Shown: positions 1 to 8,192 of the stretch, piece after piece
Layout of the letters: the number at the start of each line of letters is the position of its first letter
Position numbering within the stretch: the stretch's first letter is position 1
Assembly (NCBI RefSeq): GCF_007786445.1
Contig: NZ_VNJI01000021.1
Coordinates: 1 to 64,000, forward strand
DNA length: 64,000 nucleotides
Source of the DNA: Paenibacillus cremeus
Lineage (GTDB): Bacteria; Bacillota; Bacilli; Paenibacillales; NBRC-103111
Direction of reading: 5' to 3'
Notes under the pieces: generated by a model
The model's input: only the letters and a program-made list of their open reading frames with translations
What the model was told of the DNA's origin: nothing
Database searches by the model: none
Made by a program: the position numbers and the translations under genes

Positions 1-120
1 GGCAGGTTGCCTACGTGTTACTCACCCGTCCGCCGCTAGGGTCCGAAGACCCTCGCTCGACTTGCATGTATTAGGCACGCCGCCAGCGTTCGTCCTGAGC
101 CAGGATCAAACTCTCCATTA
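1..120 (-). rRNA. 16S ribosomal RNA, 5' end (partial)
   Basis: The reverse strand carries the conserved 16S start: the universal 27F primer site (AGAGTTTGATCCTGGCTCAG) followed by the conserved stretch leading to helix 6 (GCGGCGTGCCTAATACATGC). The mature 5' end should lie within a few bases of position 120. Transcription runs leftward, so the rest of the 16S and presumably 23S and 5S lie outside the window. The sequence type is that of Bacillales. No tRNA gene is visible between the promoters and the 16S. Confidence 0.97.
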
Positions 121-400
121 AAGAAAAGCTGATTAAAGCTCAAAATTTACTGCTAGCGAGAATTTGCATTCTCTTATTTATTGCACTCACTCGTTGTTCA
201 GTTTTCAAAGGGCAATTGCTTGATTGTTTCTCAGCCGTTTCATGGCCGAGTCACAATGTATCATAACTCGTGATCGTTTTGCAACTGTTTTTTTATTCCA
301 ATCTGAGGAACGAATCCTTTAGTCTAGAACGTTTATTTAGTTACTACTAACTTGAGTCACGGCTATTTAATTTAGCATATTGTCTTCTTTTTTGCAAGCC
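121..400 (-). promoter_or_regulatory. rRNA operon promoter and leader region
   Basis: Two possible sigma-A promoters face the 16S. The upstream one has TTGCAA at 392-397 and TAAATT at 369-374 with a 17-base spacer. The downstream one has TTGCAA at 279-284 and TACATT/ATACAT at about 255-261. The leader at about 190-215 contains the motif CTTTGAAAACTGAACAACGA, which is typical of pre-rRNA leaders in Bacillus and relatives. Promoter calls are by eye; the identical -35 hexamers support them, but the -10 hexamers are poor. Positions 400-600 hold only AT-rich sequence and a weak hairpin. Confidence 0.6.
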
Positions 401-638
401 TCATTTTCCCTCGAGTTGAGAGTTGAATCTGCAGTCCAGAAGCACTAGCTAACCCTGCGCAACACCGAAGTGTTAACCGGGAAATGTAATGTACCACATC
501 CAAAATAAAAACGCAAGAGCATCATAGCAATTTTTATTAATAGAGTATGGGTGGAATTTTCTTAAAAAAATCGTATATCATATTGAAGTTTGATACATTT
601 AAGGATGTAGAAGATAAATTGATATAGGAGGCTAGCCG

Positions 639-1550
639 ATGACTGTACATCATTTTCAGCCAAACCACTATTATAATACGATAGGCCAGCATGAGCCGGT
701 GCTCAAGATTTGCGATGGGGATACCGTAGTGACGACAACGGTCGATGCTCGGGGCTGGGACCAAACGGGGGAAAGCGCTGCGCAGCGAGGGAACCCGATG
801 ACAGGGCCGTTCTATGTGGAAGAGGCAATGCCCGGCGATACGCTGGCTGTACATTTCGACTCGATCACGCCCAACCGGGTGTGGGGGTGGACCTCCAACA
901 TCCTGGCTCCAAACGTAGTGGATCCGGATACCGCTGCGAAACTGCCTCCCTCGGAAATAGTGCGCTGGACGGTCGATGTGCCGGAGGGTGTTGCTTTCTT
1001 GGAAAAGCCCACGCCTAAGCTGGCGAATTTGAAGCTGCCTTTGCGTCCTTTTTTGGGCTGTTTTGGAGTGGCTCCTTCGAAGGGTCAGGCGATATCAACG
1101 GCCACCAGCGGTGAGCATGGCGGAAATATGGACTACAACGGGCTTGTAAGCGGGGTTACGGTGTATTTTCCTGTGTCTGCGGAAGGCGCGCTGTTCCACC
1201 TTGGAGACGGGCATGCGCTGCAAGGAGATGGCGAGATTGTCGGCACCGGAATCGAAATCTCGATGGACGTCCGTTTTACCGTGAAGCTGCTGAAAGGAAA
1301 AAAAATCGGCTGGCCGAGGGGCGAGTCGGATACGCATGTGTTTTGCATCGGCAATGCACGCCCTCTGGATCAAGCGCTCCAGCATGCCACGACCGAGATG
1401 CTTTCGATGCTTCAAGAGGACTACGGGCTGACTGCGTCGGAAGCAAGCCACCTCATGGGACAGGCGGTTAAGTATGACGTGGCCAATGTTTTTAATCCGG
1501 CTTATAGCGTAGTCTGTAAAATGCCGAAATCGGTTCTTGCCTCATTATAA
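639..1550 (+). CDS. acetamidase/formamidase family amidohydrolase
   Basis: The 303-residue product matches the acetamidase/formamidase (FmdA/AmdA) family, which hydrolyses short amides to ammonia and the acid in the cytoplasm. Family features visible are the N-terminal 'GDTVVTTTVDARGWDQ' segment, the 'NPMTGPFYVEEAMPGDTL' segment near residue 50, and the 'GEHGGNMDYN' stretch near residue 157. Length is normal. AGGAGG at 626-631 sits eight bases before the ATG. It stands alone upstream of mqnB; an amide nitrogen-salvage role is family knowledge, and the exact substrate cannot be read from sequence. Confidence 0.9.
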   Translation: MTVHHFQPNHYYNTIGQHEPVLKICDGDTVVTTTVDARGWDQTGESAAQRGNPMTGPFYVEEAMPGDTLAVHFDSITPNRVWGWTSNILAPNVVDPDTAAKLPPSEIVRWTVDVPEGVAFLEKPTPKLANLKLPLRPFLGCFGVAPSKGQAISTATSGEHGGNMDYNGLVSGVTVYFPVSAEGALFHLGDGHALQGDGEIVGTGIEISMDVRFTVKLLKGKKIGWPRGESDTHVFCIGNARPLDQALQHATTEMLSMLQEDYGLTASEASHLMGQAVKYDVANVFNPAYSVVCKMPKSVLASL

Positions 1551-1646
1551 GAAAGCATTCGTGGCGGGCGGGCGTTCGAAAAGTTGTTCCCCGGTCGCGC
1601 AAAGTACTATAATAAAATAAGTACCCAACATAAGGAGAGTATGACT

Positions 1647-2321
1647 ATGACAACGAACTCTGGCAGCGCGAGCGGGCGAGTCCTCGTCGTGACGGCGGTC
1701 GACGCCGAGAAGGACGCCGTGCAGCGCGGGCTGGGCCCTGACAGCCGATTCGACGTGCTAGCGGGAGGCGTCGGCCCGGTCGCTGCGGCGGTCAGCACGG
1801 CGACCGCCTTGGCTACGACCAAGAGTGGCTACGACTTGGTCGTGAGCGCGGGCATCGGCGGCGGGTTCGCGGGTCGGGCGGGCATTGGCTCGCTGGTGGT
1901 AGCCAGCGAGATCATTGCCGCCGACCTGGGGGCTCTGACGCCGGAGGGGTTCGCCAGCGTGGACGAGCTCGGCTTCGGCTCTGCCCGTGTCCCGGTCGAT
2001 CTGGACCGGGCGGGGCGGGCCGTAGAAGCGCTGCGAGCTGCCGGGCTGCCGGTTTGTTTGGGCCCGGTGCTCACGCTGTCGACGGTGACAGGCACGGCCG
2101 ACACCGCCACAGAGCTGGCACAGCGGGTTCCTGGAGCGGCCGCTGAGGCGATGGAGGGCTTTGGCGTAGCCGAGGCCGCCCGTAAGCACGGCCTGCCTGT
2201 CCTGGAGCTGCGCGCCATCTCCAACCCCGTCGGACCACGGGACCGGGCTGCCTGGCGCATAGGAGAAGCACTGGCGGCGTTAGAGGCTGCCATCAAGGTT
2301 TTGAAGGAGGCTTTACGATGA
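1647..2321 (+). CDS. mqnB: futalosine hydrolase MqnB
   Basis: This is a nucleoside phosphorylase-fold protein of 224 residues. It resembles futalosine hydrolase, which releases hypoxanthine (or adenine from the aminodeoxy form) in the futalosine route to menaquinone. Visible features are the N-terminal 'VLVVTAVDAEKDAV' strand, 'VSAGIGGGF', and 'AEAMEGFGVAEAA' near the C-terminus. The start at 1647 is nine bases after GGAG (1634-1637); ATG 1641 is too close. It overlaps mqnD by four bases. Base use is odd: the lines 1681-1740 and 1981-2040 each hold 45 G+C in 60, far above both neighbours, which suggests recent transfer. Confidence 0.88.
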   Translation: MTTNSGSASGRVLVVTAVDAEKDAVQRGLGPDSRFDVLAGGVGPVAAAVSTATALATTKSGYDLVVSAGIGGGFAGRAGIGSLVVASEIIAADLGALTPEGFASVDELGFGSARVPVDLDRAGRAVEALRAAGLPVCLGPVLTLSTVTGTADTATELAQRVPGAAAEAMEGFGVAEAARKHGLPVLELRAISNPVGPRDRAAWRIGEALAALEAAIKVLKEALR

Positions 2322-3154
2322 CGATGAGAATTGCGTTTTCACCTTGTCCCAATGATACGTTTGTGTTTCATGCCTGGGTGCATGGCTTGATTCCCGGCGC
2401 ACCTGAACTTGATGTTACTTACGCGGACATCGACATTACCAATAAGCTAGCAGCAGGAACGGACGGGCCCGATGTGCTCAAAATCTCTTACGCCGCCTTG
2501 CCGTGGGTGCTTTCGGAGTACGCGCTGATTCCCTGCGGAGGGGCGCTTGGCCGGGGCTGCGGGCCCCTTGTATTGACCAAGGGCGGAGGCAGTAGTCCGT
2601 CGGTGCTCTCCGGCCGGAGAGTCGCCGTACCAAGCGACCGGTCGACCGCGTATTTGCTGTTCCGTTTGTGGGCCGCAGCGAATGTTCCTGGCGGCGTGGG
2701 CGAAATCGTGGTTATGCCATTCCATGAGATCATGCCAGCCGTGCGTGATGGACAAATCGACGCCGGCCTGGTTATTCATGAGGCGCGCTTCACTTATCCT
2801 TCCTACGGGCTGTCGCTGATGACCGATTTGGGAAGCTGGTGGGAGACAGATACCGGCCTCCCGATTCCTCTGGGAGCCATCATTGCTCGCCGATCGCTGG
2901 ATCTTCAAGCCATCGCCGCCTGGACCAAGGCATCCGTCGACTACGCATGGGCGCACCCTGAGGCATCCAAGGAATATGTCCAATGCCACGCACAGGAAAT
3001 GGACCCGAAGGTGACGCAAGCGCACATCGACCTGTACGTGAACCAGTTCACCGCCGATTTAGGCGAGAGCGGGTATGCGGCGGTTGAAACGCTGCTTCGT
3101 CGTGCCGCTCAAGAGGGACTCATTCCTGAGTTTGACCTGGCGCTGCTTCGTTAG
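2318..3154 (+). CDS. mqnD: 1,4-dihydroxy-6-naphthoate synthase MqnD
   Basis: The 278-residue protein carries the MqnA/MqnD periplasmic-binding-protein fold. Its start 'IAFSPCPNDTFVFHAW' and the 'GPDVLKISYAALP' segment are typical of MqnD, which converts cyclic dehypoxanthine futalosine to 1,4-dihydroxy-6-naphthoate. The catalytic His of the family would be within 'LVIHEARFTY' near residue 150. The start overlaps the mqnB stop (ATGA), which implies translational coupling. mqnA, mqnC and mqnE are not in the window. Codon use is ordinary for the region, unlike mqnB. Confidence 0.93.
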   Translation: MTMRIAFSPCPNDTFVFHAWVHGLIPGAPELDVTYADIDITNKLAAGTDGPDVLKISYAALPWVLSEYALIPCGGALGRGCGPLVLTKGGGSSPSVLSGRRVAVPSDRSTAYLLFRLWAAANVPGGVGEIVVMPFHEIMPAVRDGQIDAGLVIHEARFTYPSYGLSLMTDLGSWWETDTGLPIPLGAIIARRSLDLQAIAAWTKASVDYAWAHPEASKEYVQCHAQEMDPKVTQAHIDLYVNQFTADLGESGYAAVETLLRRAAQEGLIPEFDLALLR

Positions 3155-3162
3155 GTTTAGCA

Positions 3163-3205
3163 AAGCCCGAATGATGGCACTGCGTGCGATCGTTCGGGCT
3201 TTTTG
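3163..3205 (+). terminator. Rho-independent terminator after mqnD
   Basis: An AGCCCGAA(T/C)GAT stem pairs across a G+C-rich loop with ATCGTTCGGGCT and is followed by TTTTTGC. It closes the amidase-mqnBD unit. Confidence 0.85.
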
Positions 3206-3233
3206 CTGCATTTTTTGAGGAGGGGACGAGCCC

Positions 3234-3352
3234 ATGACCATTTATAATAAGCTGATCCGTGATCGCATTCCGGCCATTTTGGAGCTAAAAGATCTGGCAT
3301 TCGATGTGCGGACAAGCGTCTGTTTTTGATGGAGGTTCGGGATCACGGCTAA
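3234..3352 (+). pseudogene. internally deleted phosphoribosyl-ATP pyrophosphohydrolase-like gene
   Basis: After a strong ribosome binding site (GAGGAGGGG, 3217-3225) the ATG at 3234 opens with 'MTIYNKLIRDRIPAILE', the signature start of the small phosphoribosyl-ATP pyrophosphohydrolase-like (MazG/HisE-type) house-cleaning family of about 100 residues. The reading frame stops at 3327-3329 after 31 codons. In the +2 frame, 3311-3352 encodes 'DKRLFLMEVRDHG', which resembles the usual C-terminus of the same family. The middle, including the metal-binding acidic helices, is absent. I infer an internal deletion; the joined product would be inactive. Confidence 0.7.
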
Positions 3353-3369
3353 CTGTTACTCCGCATAAG

Positions 3370-3415
3370 AAAAGCCCTCACGGGCAAGCGCTGGAAAGCA
3401 CTCGCTCGTGAAGGG
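3370..3415 (-). terminator. terminator at the end of the dpp-ykf operon
   Basis: Read leftward, a CCCTTCACGAGC arm pairs (with a bulge) with GCCCGTGAGGG and is followed by CTTTTCT. It lies directly after the ykfC stop codon. Confidence 0.7.
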
Positions 3416-3422
3416 GTAAATC

Positions 3423-4367
3423 TTAGCCCCAATAACGTCTCGACACACAATGCTCGTGCGCCAAGCGGTAGCTGCTCAGATCGATCAGCTCGATGTTTTT
3501 GATGGACTCCGGAGAGTGAATCATCTGGTTATCCCCTGCATAAATGCCGACATGGTGCACCGAGCCCTTGCCCTCGTCGTGGGCGAAAAACACCAAATCA
3601 CCCGGCTCCAGCCGGTCTCGTTCGATCAGCTTGCCCTGCTTCGCTTGATCCGAGGCGTCTCTTGGGATCAGGATCCCAAAGTAGCGGTGCATATTGTAAG
3701 CAAACCCGGAGCAATCGTAGCCGAAGGAGGACATGCCGCCCCAAAGGTACGGCAAATTCAGGAAGCGCTTGGCCTGCTCCACAATGCCGCGACCAATGTC
3801 GCCGCCTTCCATGGCACCGATTGATGCCAGCTCGCCTTCAATTAAGCGAACCTCGCCCGCCTTCATGAAGCCGCTTCCTTCCGGTGTCTGCACCTTTACC
3901 CAGCGCCCAGACGTATCCGATTCCAGCACCGGCAGCGAGGTCAAAAAGCTCAGCTCGAGCAGCGGTTCGGACAGCTCCCCATCACGATACAGCCACGCCT
4001 TATCCGACACAACTTCCGCTCTGGCAGAACCTGCAGGTGCTATAGAAGCTTCCTCTACCAATTGGCACCGAGGCACCCATCCTGGATAGCCGAGCGCCTC
4101 CTTGCGGGTTCCCTGCTGAGGGATCAGCACCTTCACCCATTCCCCCTGCTCCTTCGCTACCAGCACGGTCGTACCGTACAAAACCTGCGTCTGCACCCGG
4201 TTCGCTTCGCTTAAATCGAGCCGATCATCCACCGTCATGCGCTTCAGCCATTCCCGAATGCCTACCGGATGCTGCAAGGCCAGTTCATCGAGCGGACGGG
4301 GCGATTCCGGCTTTGTCCACACCGTGGCGACGGAGACGGCTACCTGCCTACGCTTCAGGTCGCTCAT
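3423..4367 (-). CDS. ykfC: YkfC-like gamma-D-glutamyl-L-diamino acid endopeptidase (NlpC/P60)
   Basis: The 314-residue enzyme cleaves the gamma-D-Glu to diamino acid bond of murein peptides such as L-Ala-D-Glu-mDap. Two SH3-like bacterial domains fill residues about 8-180. A C-terminal NlpC/P60 domain follows with the catalytic Cys in 'GYDCSGFAYNMHRYFG' and the His in 'HHVGIYAGDNQMIHS'. There is no signal peptide, which fits a cytosolic recycling enzyme. The start overlaps the ykfB stop by four bases. It is the last gene of an operon with the same order as B. subtilis dppABCDE-ykfABC. Confidence 0.9.
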   Translation of the reverse strand: MSDLKRRQVAVSVATVWTKPESPRPLDELALQHPVGIREWLKRMTVDDRLDLSEANRVQTQVLYGTTVLVAKEQGEWVKVLIPQQGTRKEALGYPGWVPRCQLVEEASIAPAGSARAEVVSDKAWLYRDGELSEPLLELSFLTSLPVLESDTSGRWVKVQTPEGSGFMKAGEVRLIEGELASIGAMEGGDIGRGIVEQAKRFLNLPYLWGGMSSFGYDCSGFAYNMHRYFGILIPRDASDQAKQGKLIERDRLEPGDLVFFAHDEGKGSVHHVGIYAGDNQMIHSPESIKNIELIDLSSYRLAHEHCVSRRYWG

Positions 4368-5467
4368 GCTCCGGCACCTACGCTTTGGCTGTGCTCGACA
4401 TCGCTAATGCCAAGGCCCGCCTCCTGCGGGAAGGTCATGACTCTGCCGTTATACTGTACGCCGCCGGTTACTATATCGCTCAGCATCATCAGCGGAGCGT
4501 CAAAGTCGAATCGGGTGATGTTCTTTTTGCTGGCCGCAAAATGGGCCGCCGCCGTCACAGCGACGCGGGATTCGATCATCGTGCCCATCATGCACTCGAC
4601 GCCGAATTCCTCTGCGATATGATTAATGATGTTAGCTTTATAAATGCCGCCGGATTTCATCAGCTTGATGTTGATCAGATCGGCTGCGCGGCGCTTCAGC
4701 ACCTCAAACGCTTGAGCGGGCGAAAACACGCTCTCATCGGCCATAATCGGCGTTTCCACGCTGTCGGTCACCGTCTTTAGTCCTTCGATGTCATACGCTT
4801 TGACCGGCTGCTCGACCAGCTCGATGTCCAGTCCCAAATCCTCCATGCGGCGGATCGTGCGGATTGCATCCTTCACCTGCCAGCCCTGGTTGGCATCGAC
4901 GCGAATGCGGATATCGTTGCCAATACAGCTGCGAATTTCCCGAATTCGTGCGATGTCCTCGGACACGTCGTCTTTGCCGACCTTGATTTTCAGCACATTA
5001 AAGCCTTCCTGCACATAACGGATCGCGTCTTCTCCCATTTCCTTAGGCGAATTGACGCTGACGGTGAAATCCGTCTCGATCTGATCCTTATAGCCGCCGA
5101 GGAACTGATACAATGGCAGGCCGCAATACTGCGCGACCAGGTCGTAGATGGCCATATCCACCGCCGCCTTCGCACTGCTGCTGCCAATCATCGAATGATG
5201 AATCGCCTGCAAAATTTGCTCGTAAGCCAGCAAGCTTTTGCCGACCAGCAGCGGGGTGAATGTATGCACGATGGCCGACTGAATGCTATCCAAGCTGTCA
5301 CCCGTAATCACAATCGTAGCAGGCGCTTCGCCCCAGCCGACCCGGCCGTCGTCCGCCTGAATGCGAACCAACACGGACTCTGCATTGTAAACGGTGCGCA
5401 GGGCGGTTTTGAACGGCTTTTTGAGCGGGGTGGATTGTCTCATTACTTCGACGCATTTAATATTCAT
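4364..5467 (-). CDS. ykfB: L-Ala-D/L-Glu epimerase (dipeptide epimerase)
   Basis: This 367-residue enolase-superfamily enzyme epimerises L-Ala-D-Glu to L-Ala-L-Glu so that ordinary peptidases can finish degradation. Seen in sequence are the muconate-lactonizing fold, the catalytic lysine in 'VLKIKVGKD' (KxK, near residue 162), the metal ligand in 'RIRVDANQGW', the second acid in 'VEQPVKAYD', and 'IMADESVFSP' with the third acid. GGAGGAGG lies eight bases before the start. It is encoded between ykfA and ykfC, as in B. subtilis. Confidence 0.93.
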   Translation of the reverse strand: MNIKCVEVMRQSTPLKKPFKTALRTVYNAESVLVRIQADDGRVGWGEAPATIVITGDSLDSIQSAIVHTFTPLLVGKSLLAYEQILQAIHHSMIGSSSAKAAVDMAIYDLVAQYCGLPLYQFLGGYKDQIETDFTVSVNSPKEMGEDAIRYVQEGFNVLKIKVGKDDVSEDIARIREIRSCIGNDIRIRVDANQGWQVKDAIRTIRRMEDLGLDIELVEQPVKAYDIEGLKTVTDSVETPIMADESVFSPAQAFEVLKRRAADLINIKLMKSGGIYKANIINHIAEEFGVECMMGTMIESRVAVTAAAHFAASKKNITRFDFDAPLMMLSDIVTGGVQYNGRVMTFPQEAGLGISDVEHSQSVGAGA

Positions 5468-5517
5468 GCTGTTAAGCCTCCTCCAAGTTTGGCGCTGCGT
5501 TGTTCGCTCGTTGCGAC

Positions 5518-6447
5518 TTACGCCTCTACACCGGGTTCCGTGCAGACCAGCGACTTCTCATACGTGCTCATCGTTGCTTCGATGCCCACCGGCACCGCAA
5601 TATTCGGGGAGCAGTGGCCGATCTTAAATCCGGACAGCGTCGGCTTCCCGGCGGAAACCACATGATCTTGGATAATTTGCTCCAAGGTGAGCGATTCTTT
5701 CCGTGTGTTCGGCACACAGTTGTTAAAATCGCAGAGCAGAATGCCCGCTGCATCGGCGAATTTTCCGGCGAGCCGCAGCTGGTTCAACATCCGGTCTAAT
5801 CGGTAAGGCTCTTCATCGATATCTTCCATAAACAGGAGCTTGCCCTTCGTATCCAGCTCATACGGCGTCCCTAAGGTGCTGACTAGCAAGGAGATGTTTC
5901 CTCCCACCAGCGGTCCGGTCGCTTCGCCTTCCACTACTGTTTGCAGGGGTGAGATTTCCTCCGTATAGCTGAGCACCGCCGGGCGGAGCAGCGTTTCGTA
6001 ATTTTGCACGGTGAGCGGGTTCGTATCATGAGTCAAATCGATCATCATCGGTCCGTGAAAGGTCACCAGACCCGTCAGCTTCCCAATCGCCGCATGCAAA
6101 AAGGTAATGTCGCTGTAGCCCCAAAAAATTTTCGGATTGGCCCTAATGACCTCATAATCGAGCCGGTCTGCGATGCGGCCGGTTCCATAGCCACCGCGCG
6201 CGCAAATGATCGCTTGGATCTCCGGATCGGCGAACATAGCGTTCAATTCCCCGGCCCGCTGCTCATCCGTTCCCGATAAGTAGCCGTACCGCTCCGATAA
6301 GGTGTCTCCGATCTTGACTCGCAGCCCCAGTCGTTCCAGGCACGAGGCGGCCGCCACCATCTGGCCCCTGTCGCCCCAGCTCGCCGGAGCCGTAATCCCT
6401 ACCGTATCCCCCGGGCTTAACCGCCGAGGCTTTATCCGCTCACTCAT
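5518..6447 (-). CDS. ykfA: LD-carboxypeptidase (S66 family), YkfA/LdcA-like
   Basis: The 309-residue peptidase removes the terminal D-alanine from murein tetrapeptides. Family S66 features visible are 'GDTVGITAPAS' near the N-terminus, 'IICARGGYGTGRI' containing the start of the active-site region, 'GYSDITFLH' and 'FHGPMM'. The start at 6447 follows GGGAGGGAG; an upstream extension of 26 codons lacks a site. It lies between the binding-protein gene dppE and the epimerase, so import and intracellular trimming are encoded together. There is a short 84-base gap after dppE with a weak hairpin and T-run that may dampen readthrough. Confidence 0.92.
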   Translation of the reverse strand: MSERIKPRRLSPGDTVGITAPASWGDRGQMVAAASCLERLGLRVKIGDTLSERYGYLSGTDEQRAGELNAMFADPEIQAIICARGGYGTGRIADRLDYEVIRANPKIFWGYSDITFLHAAIGKLTGLVTFHGPMMIDLTHDTNPLTVQNYETLLRPAVLSYTEEISPLQTVVEGEATGPLVGGNISLLVSTLGTPYELDTKGKLLFMEDIDEEPYRLDRMLNQLRLAGKFADAAGILLCDFNNCVPNTRKESLTLEQIIQDHVVSAGKPTLSGFKIGHCSPNIAVPVGIEATMSTYEKSLVCTEPGVEA

Positions 6448-6531
6448 CACCGCAGCTCCCTCCCTGCATTCCCTAAAAAAAGGGGGAGAAGCACCCTTAG
6501 CAGGCGCACTCCCTCCGTTGTCCAAGCTAGC

Positions 6532-8160
6532 TTATTTGAAGCTCGCCCACTTAAAGTCGATGAAGCCAAAGCCGTGTCTGACGACGCCTTCCACTTTGTC
6601 GCTTTGCAGATAGGCCGAGTTGTAGTAGTACAGCGGCAGGATCGGAGCTTCATCCATCAAAATCTTTTCCGCGTCATGCATCATTTTGAAGCGCTTTGCA
6701 TCGTCCGGTTCATTATATGCGTCTTTAATCAATTTATCGTACTGCGGATTAACCCAGCCTGTCCGGCTGAACGGGTTGGTCGATTGGTAGCCGTCCAAGA
6801 AGTTGATCGGATCGGCAAAATCCGGCAGGAACGACGAGCGGGACAATTGCAGTTGCAAGCCCTTCTGCTCGGCGGTCAGCACTTTGCCTTCTTTGTTCGC
6901 CAGCTTCACATCAACGCCCAGGTTGTCTTTCAGCATCGCTTGGAGCGCTTGGGCGATTTTTTGGCTGACATCGTTCGTGTTGTACGTCAGGGTTACTTCA
7001 GGCAGGGTCTTGTAGCCTGCTTCCTGCATGCCTTTTTCCAGCAGCTTCTTCGCATCAGCCGCGTCAAACTTGATCAAGCTGCCGCCCACGGTGCGGAAAT
7101 CGCCGCCGGCAGGATCTTTCAGGCCAGGGGAAACGTACGCGTCCGCCGGTTTATGCTTTTGCTTCAGCACCAGGTCCACCAGCTTCTGTCTGTCAACCGC
7201 TTCTACAAACGCCTTACGAATGTTGACGTTGTTGAACGGCGCCATTTTTACATTAAAGCGATAAAAAGCAGTACCGGCTGCATCTTCCACCTTCACCTTG
7301 TTCTCGGCAAACAGCTTGTCGCTCATATCCGCCGGAATCGACGAGGTCGTATCGAGCTCGCCAGTAGTGAAGAGCTGGTACGCGGTATTGGTGTCGTTGA
7401 TCATCTTGAAGTTGACGCCGGCTAGCTTCACGTTCGCCGCATCCCAGTATTGATCGTTCTTCACCATTTTGAGCTCGGCGTCATGCTTCCACTCGGTAAT
7501 TTTAAACGGCCCGTTGCTGACGATGGTCGCAGCTTCGCCAGCCCACTTAGGATTGGCCTCAACAGACGCTTTGTTTAACGGGAAGAACGCCGGGCTGGAT
7601 ACCATGCCGATCAGCCAAGCCGATGGCTGGGCCAAGGTCACTTCCAGCGTTTTGTCGTCCAGCGCTTTGACCTTCACACCGTCCGCCGTTCCTTTGCCGG
7701 AGTTGAATGCTTCCGCGCCTTCAATCGGGAAGGCCAGGAAGGCCGCATCGGATGCGGTCTTCGGATCGAGCAGACGCTTCCAAGCGTACTCAAAGTCACC
7801 TGCTTTTACTGGATCGCCATTGGTCCACTTAATTCCGTCGCGCAGCGTGAACGTATACTTTTTGCCGTCGGGTGACACCTTCCACTCCTTCGCCATCGCC
7901 GGCTCCGGCTGCTGGTTTTTACCCAAGCGGGTCAAGCCTTCAAACGCGTTATTCAGCACGTCGTAGGACACTTGGTCAAAGCCCTTCGGAGGATCGAGGG
8001 ATGTTGGTTCCTTCAGGTTGTTGTACTGGAGAATCTTGGCCTTGGTATCCTTCGCCGCTTCCGTCTGGGACGGGCTGTTCGCGGAATCTTTGCTGCATCC
8101 GGCTAAGGCAGTGCCGAAAATCAGGGCGCAGCTGATGAGTAGTGCTGAAGCTTTTTTCAT
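6532..8160 (-). CDS. dppE: peptide ABC transporter substrate-binding lipoprotein
   Basis: The 542-residue OppA/DppE-type binding protein captures extracellular (murein) peptides. An N-terminal signal of about 20 residues ends in the lipobox 'LAGC', so it should be lipid-anchored. The SBP_bac_5 fold is shown by 'YNNLKEPTSLDPPKG', 'DVLNNAFEGLTRLGK' and 'KYTFTLRDGIKWTNGDPV'. The start at 8160 (MKKA) is preferred because the upstream seven codons precede the natural signal peptide. It is the fifth gene of the dpp block. Confidence 0.93.
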   Translation of the reverse strand: MKKASALLISCALIFGTALAGCSKDSANSPSQTEAAKDTKAKILQYNNLKEPTSLDPPKGFDQVSYDVLNNAFEGLTRLGKNQQPEPAMAKEWKVSPDGKKYTFTLRDGIKWTNGDPVKAGDFEYAWKRLLDPKTASDAAFLAFPIEGAEAFNSGKGTADGVKVKALDDKTLEVTLAQPSAWLIGMVSSPAFFPLNKASVEANPKWAGEAATIVSNGPFKITEWKHDAELKMVKNDQYWDAANVKLAGVNFKMINDTNTAYQLFTTGELDTTSSIPADMSDKLFAENKVKVEDAAGTAFYRFNVKMAPFNNVNIRKAFVEAVDRQKLVDLVLKQKHKPADAYVSPGLKDPAGGDFRTVGGSLIKFDAADAKKLLEKGMQEAGYKTLPEVTLTYNTNDVSQKIAQALQAMLKDNLGVDVKLANKEGKVLTAEQKGLQLQLSRSSFLPDFADPINFLDGYQSTNPFSRTGWVNPQYDKLIKDAYNEPDDAKRFKMMHDAEKILMDEAPILPLYYYNSAYLQSDKVEGVVRHGFGFIDFKWASFK

Positions 8161-8192
8161 GTGCACGGTTCCCCTTCTCATGTGAAAATAAT

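Noticed and set aside
1..640. tRNA genes beside the rRNA operon
   Set aside because: No cloverleaf with T-arm GGTTCGA-type core was found in the leader or upstream region.
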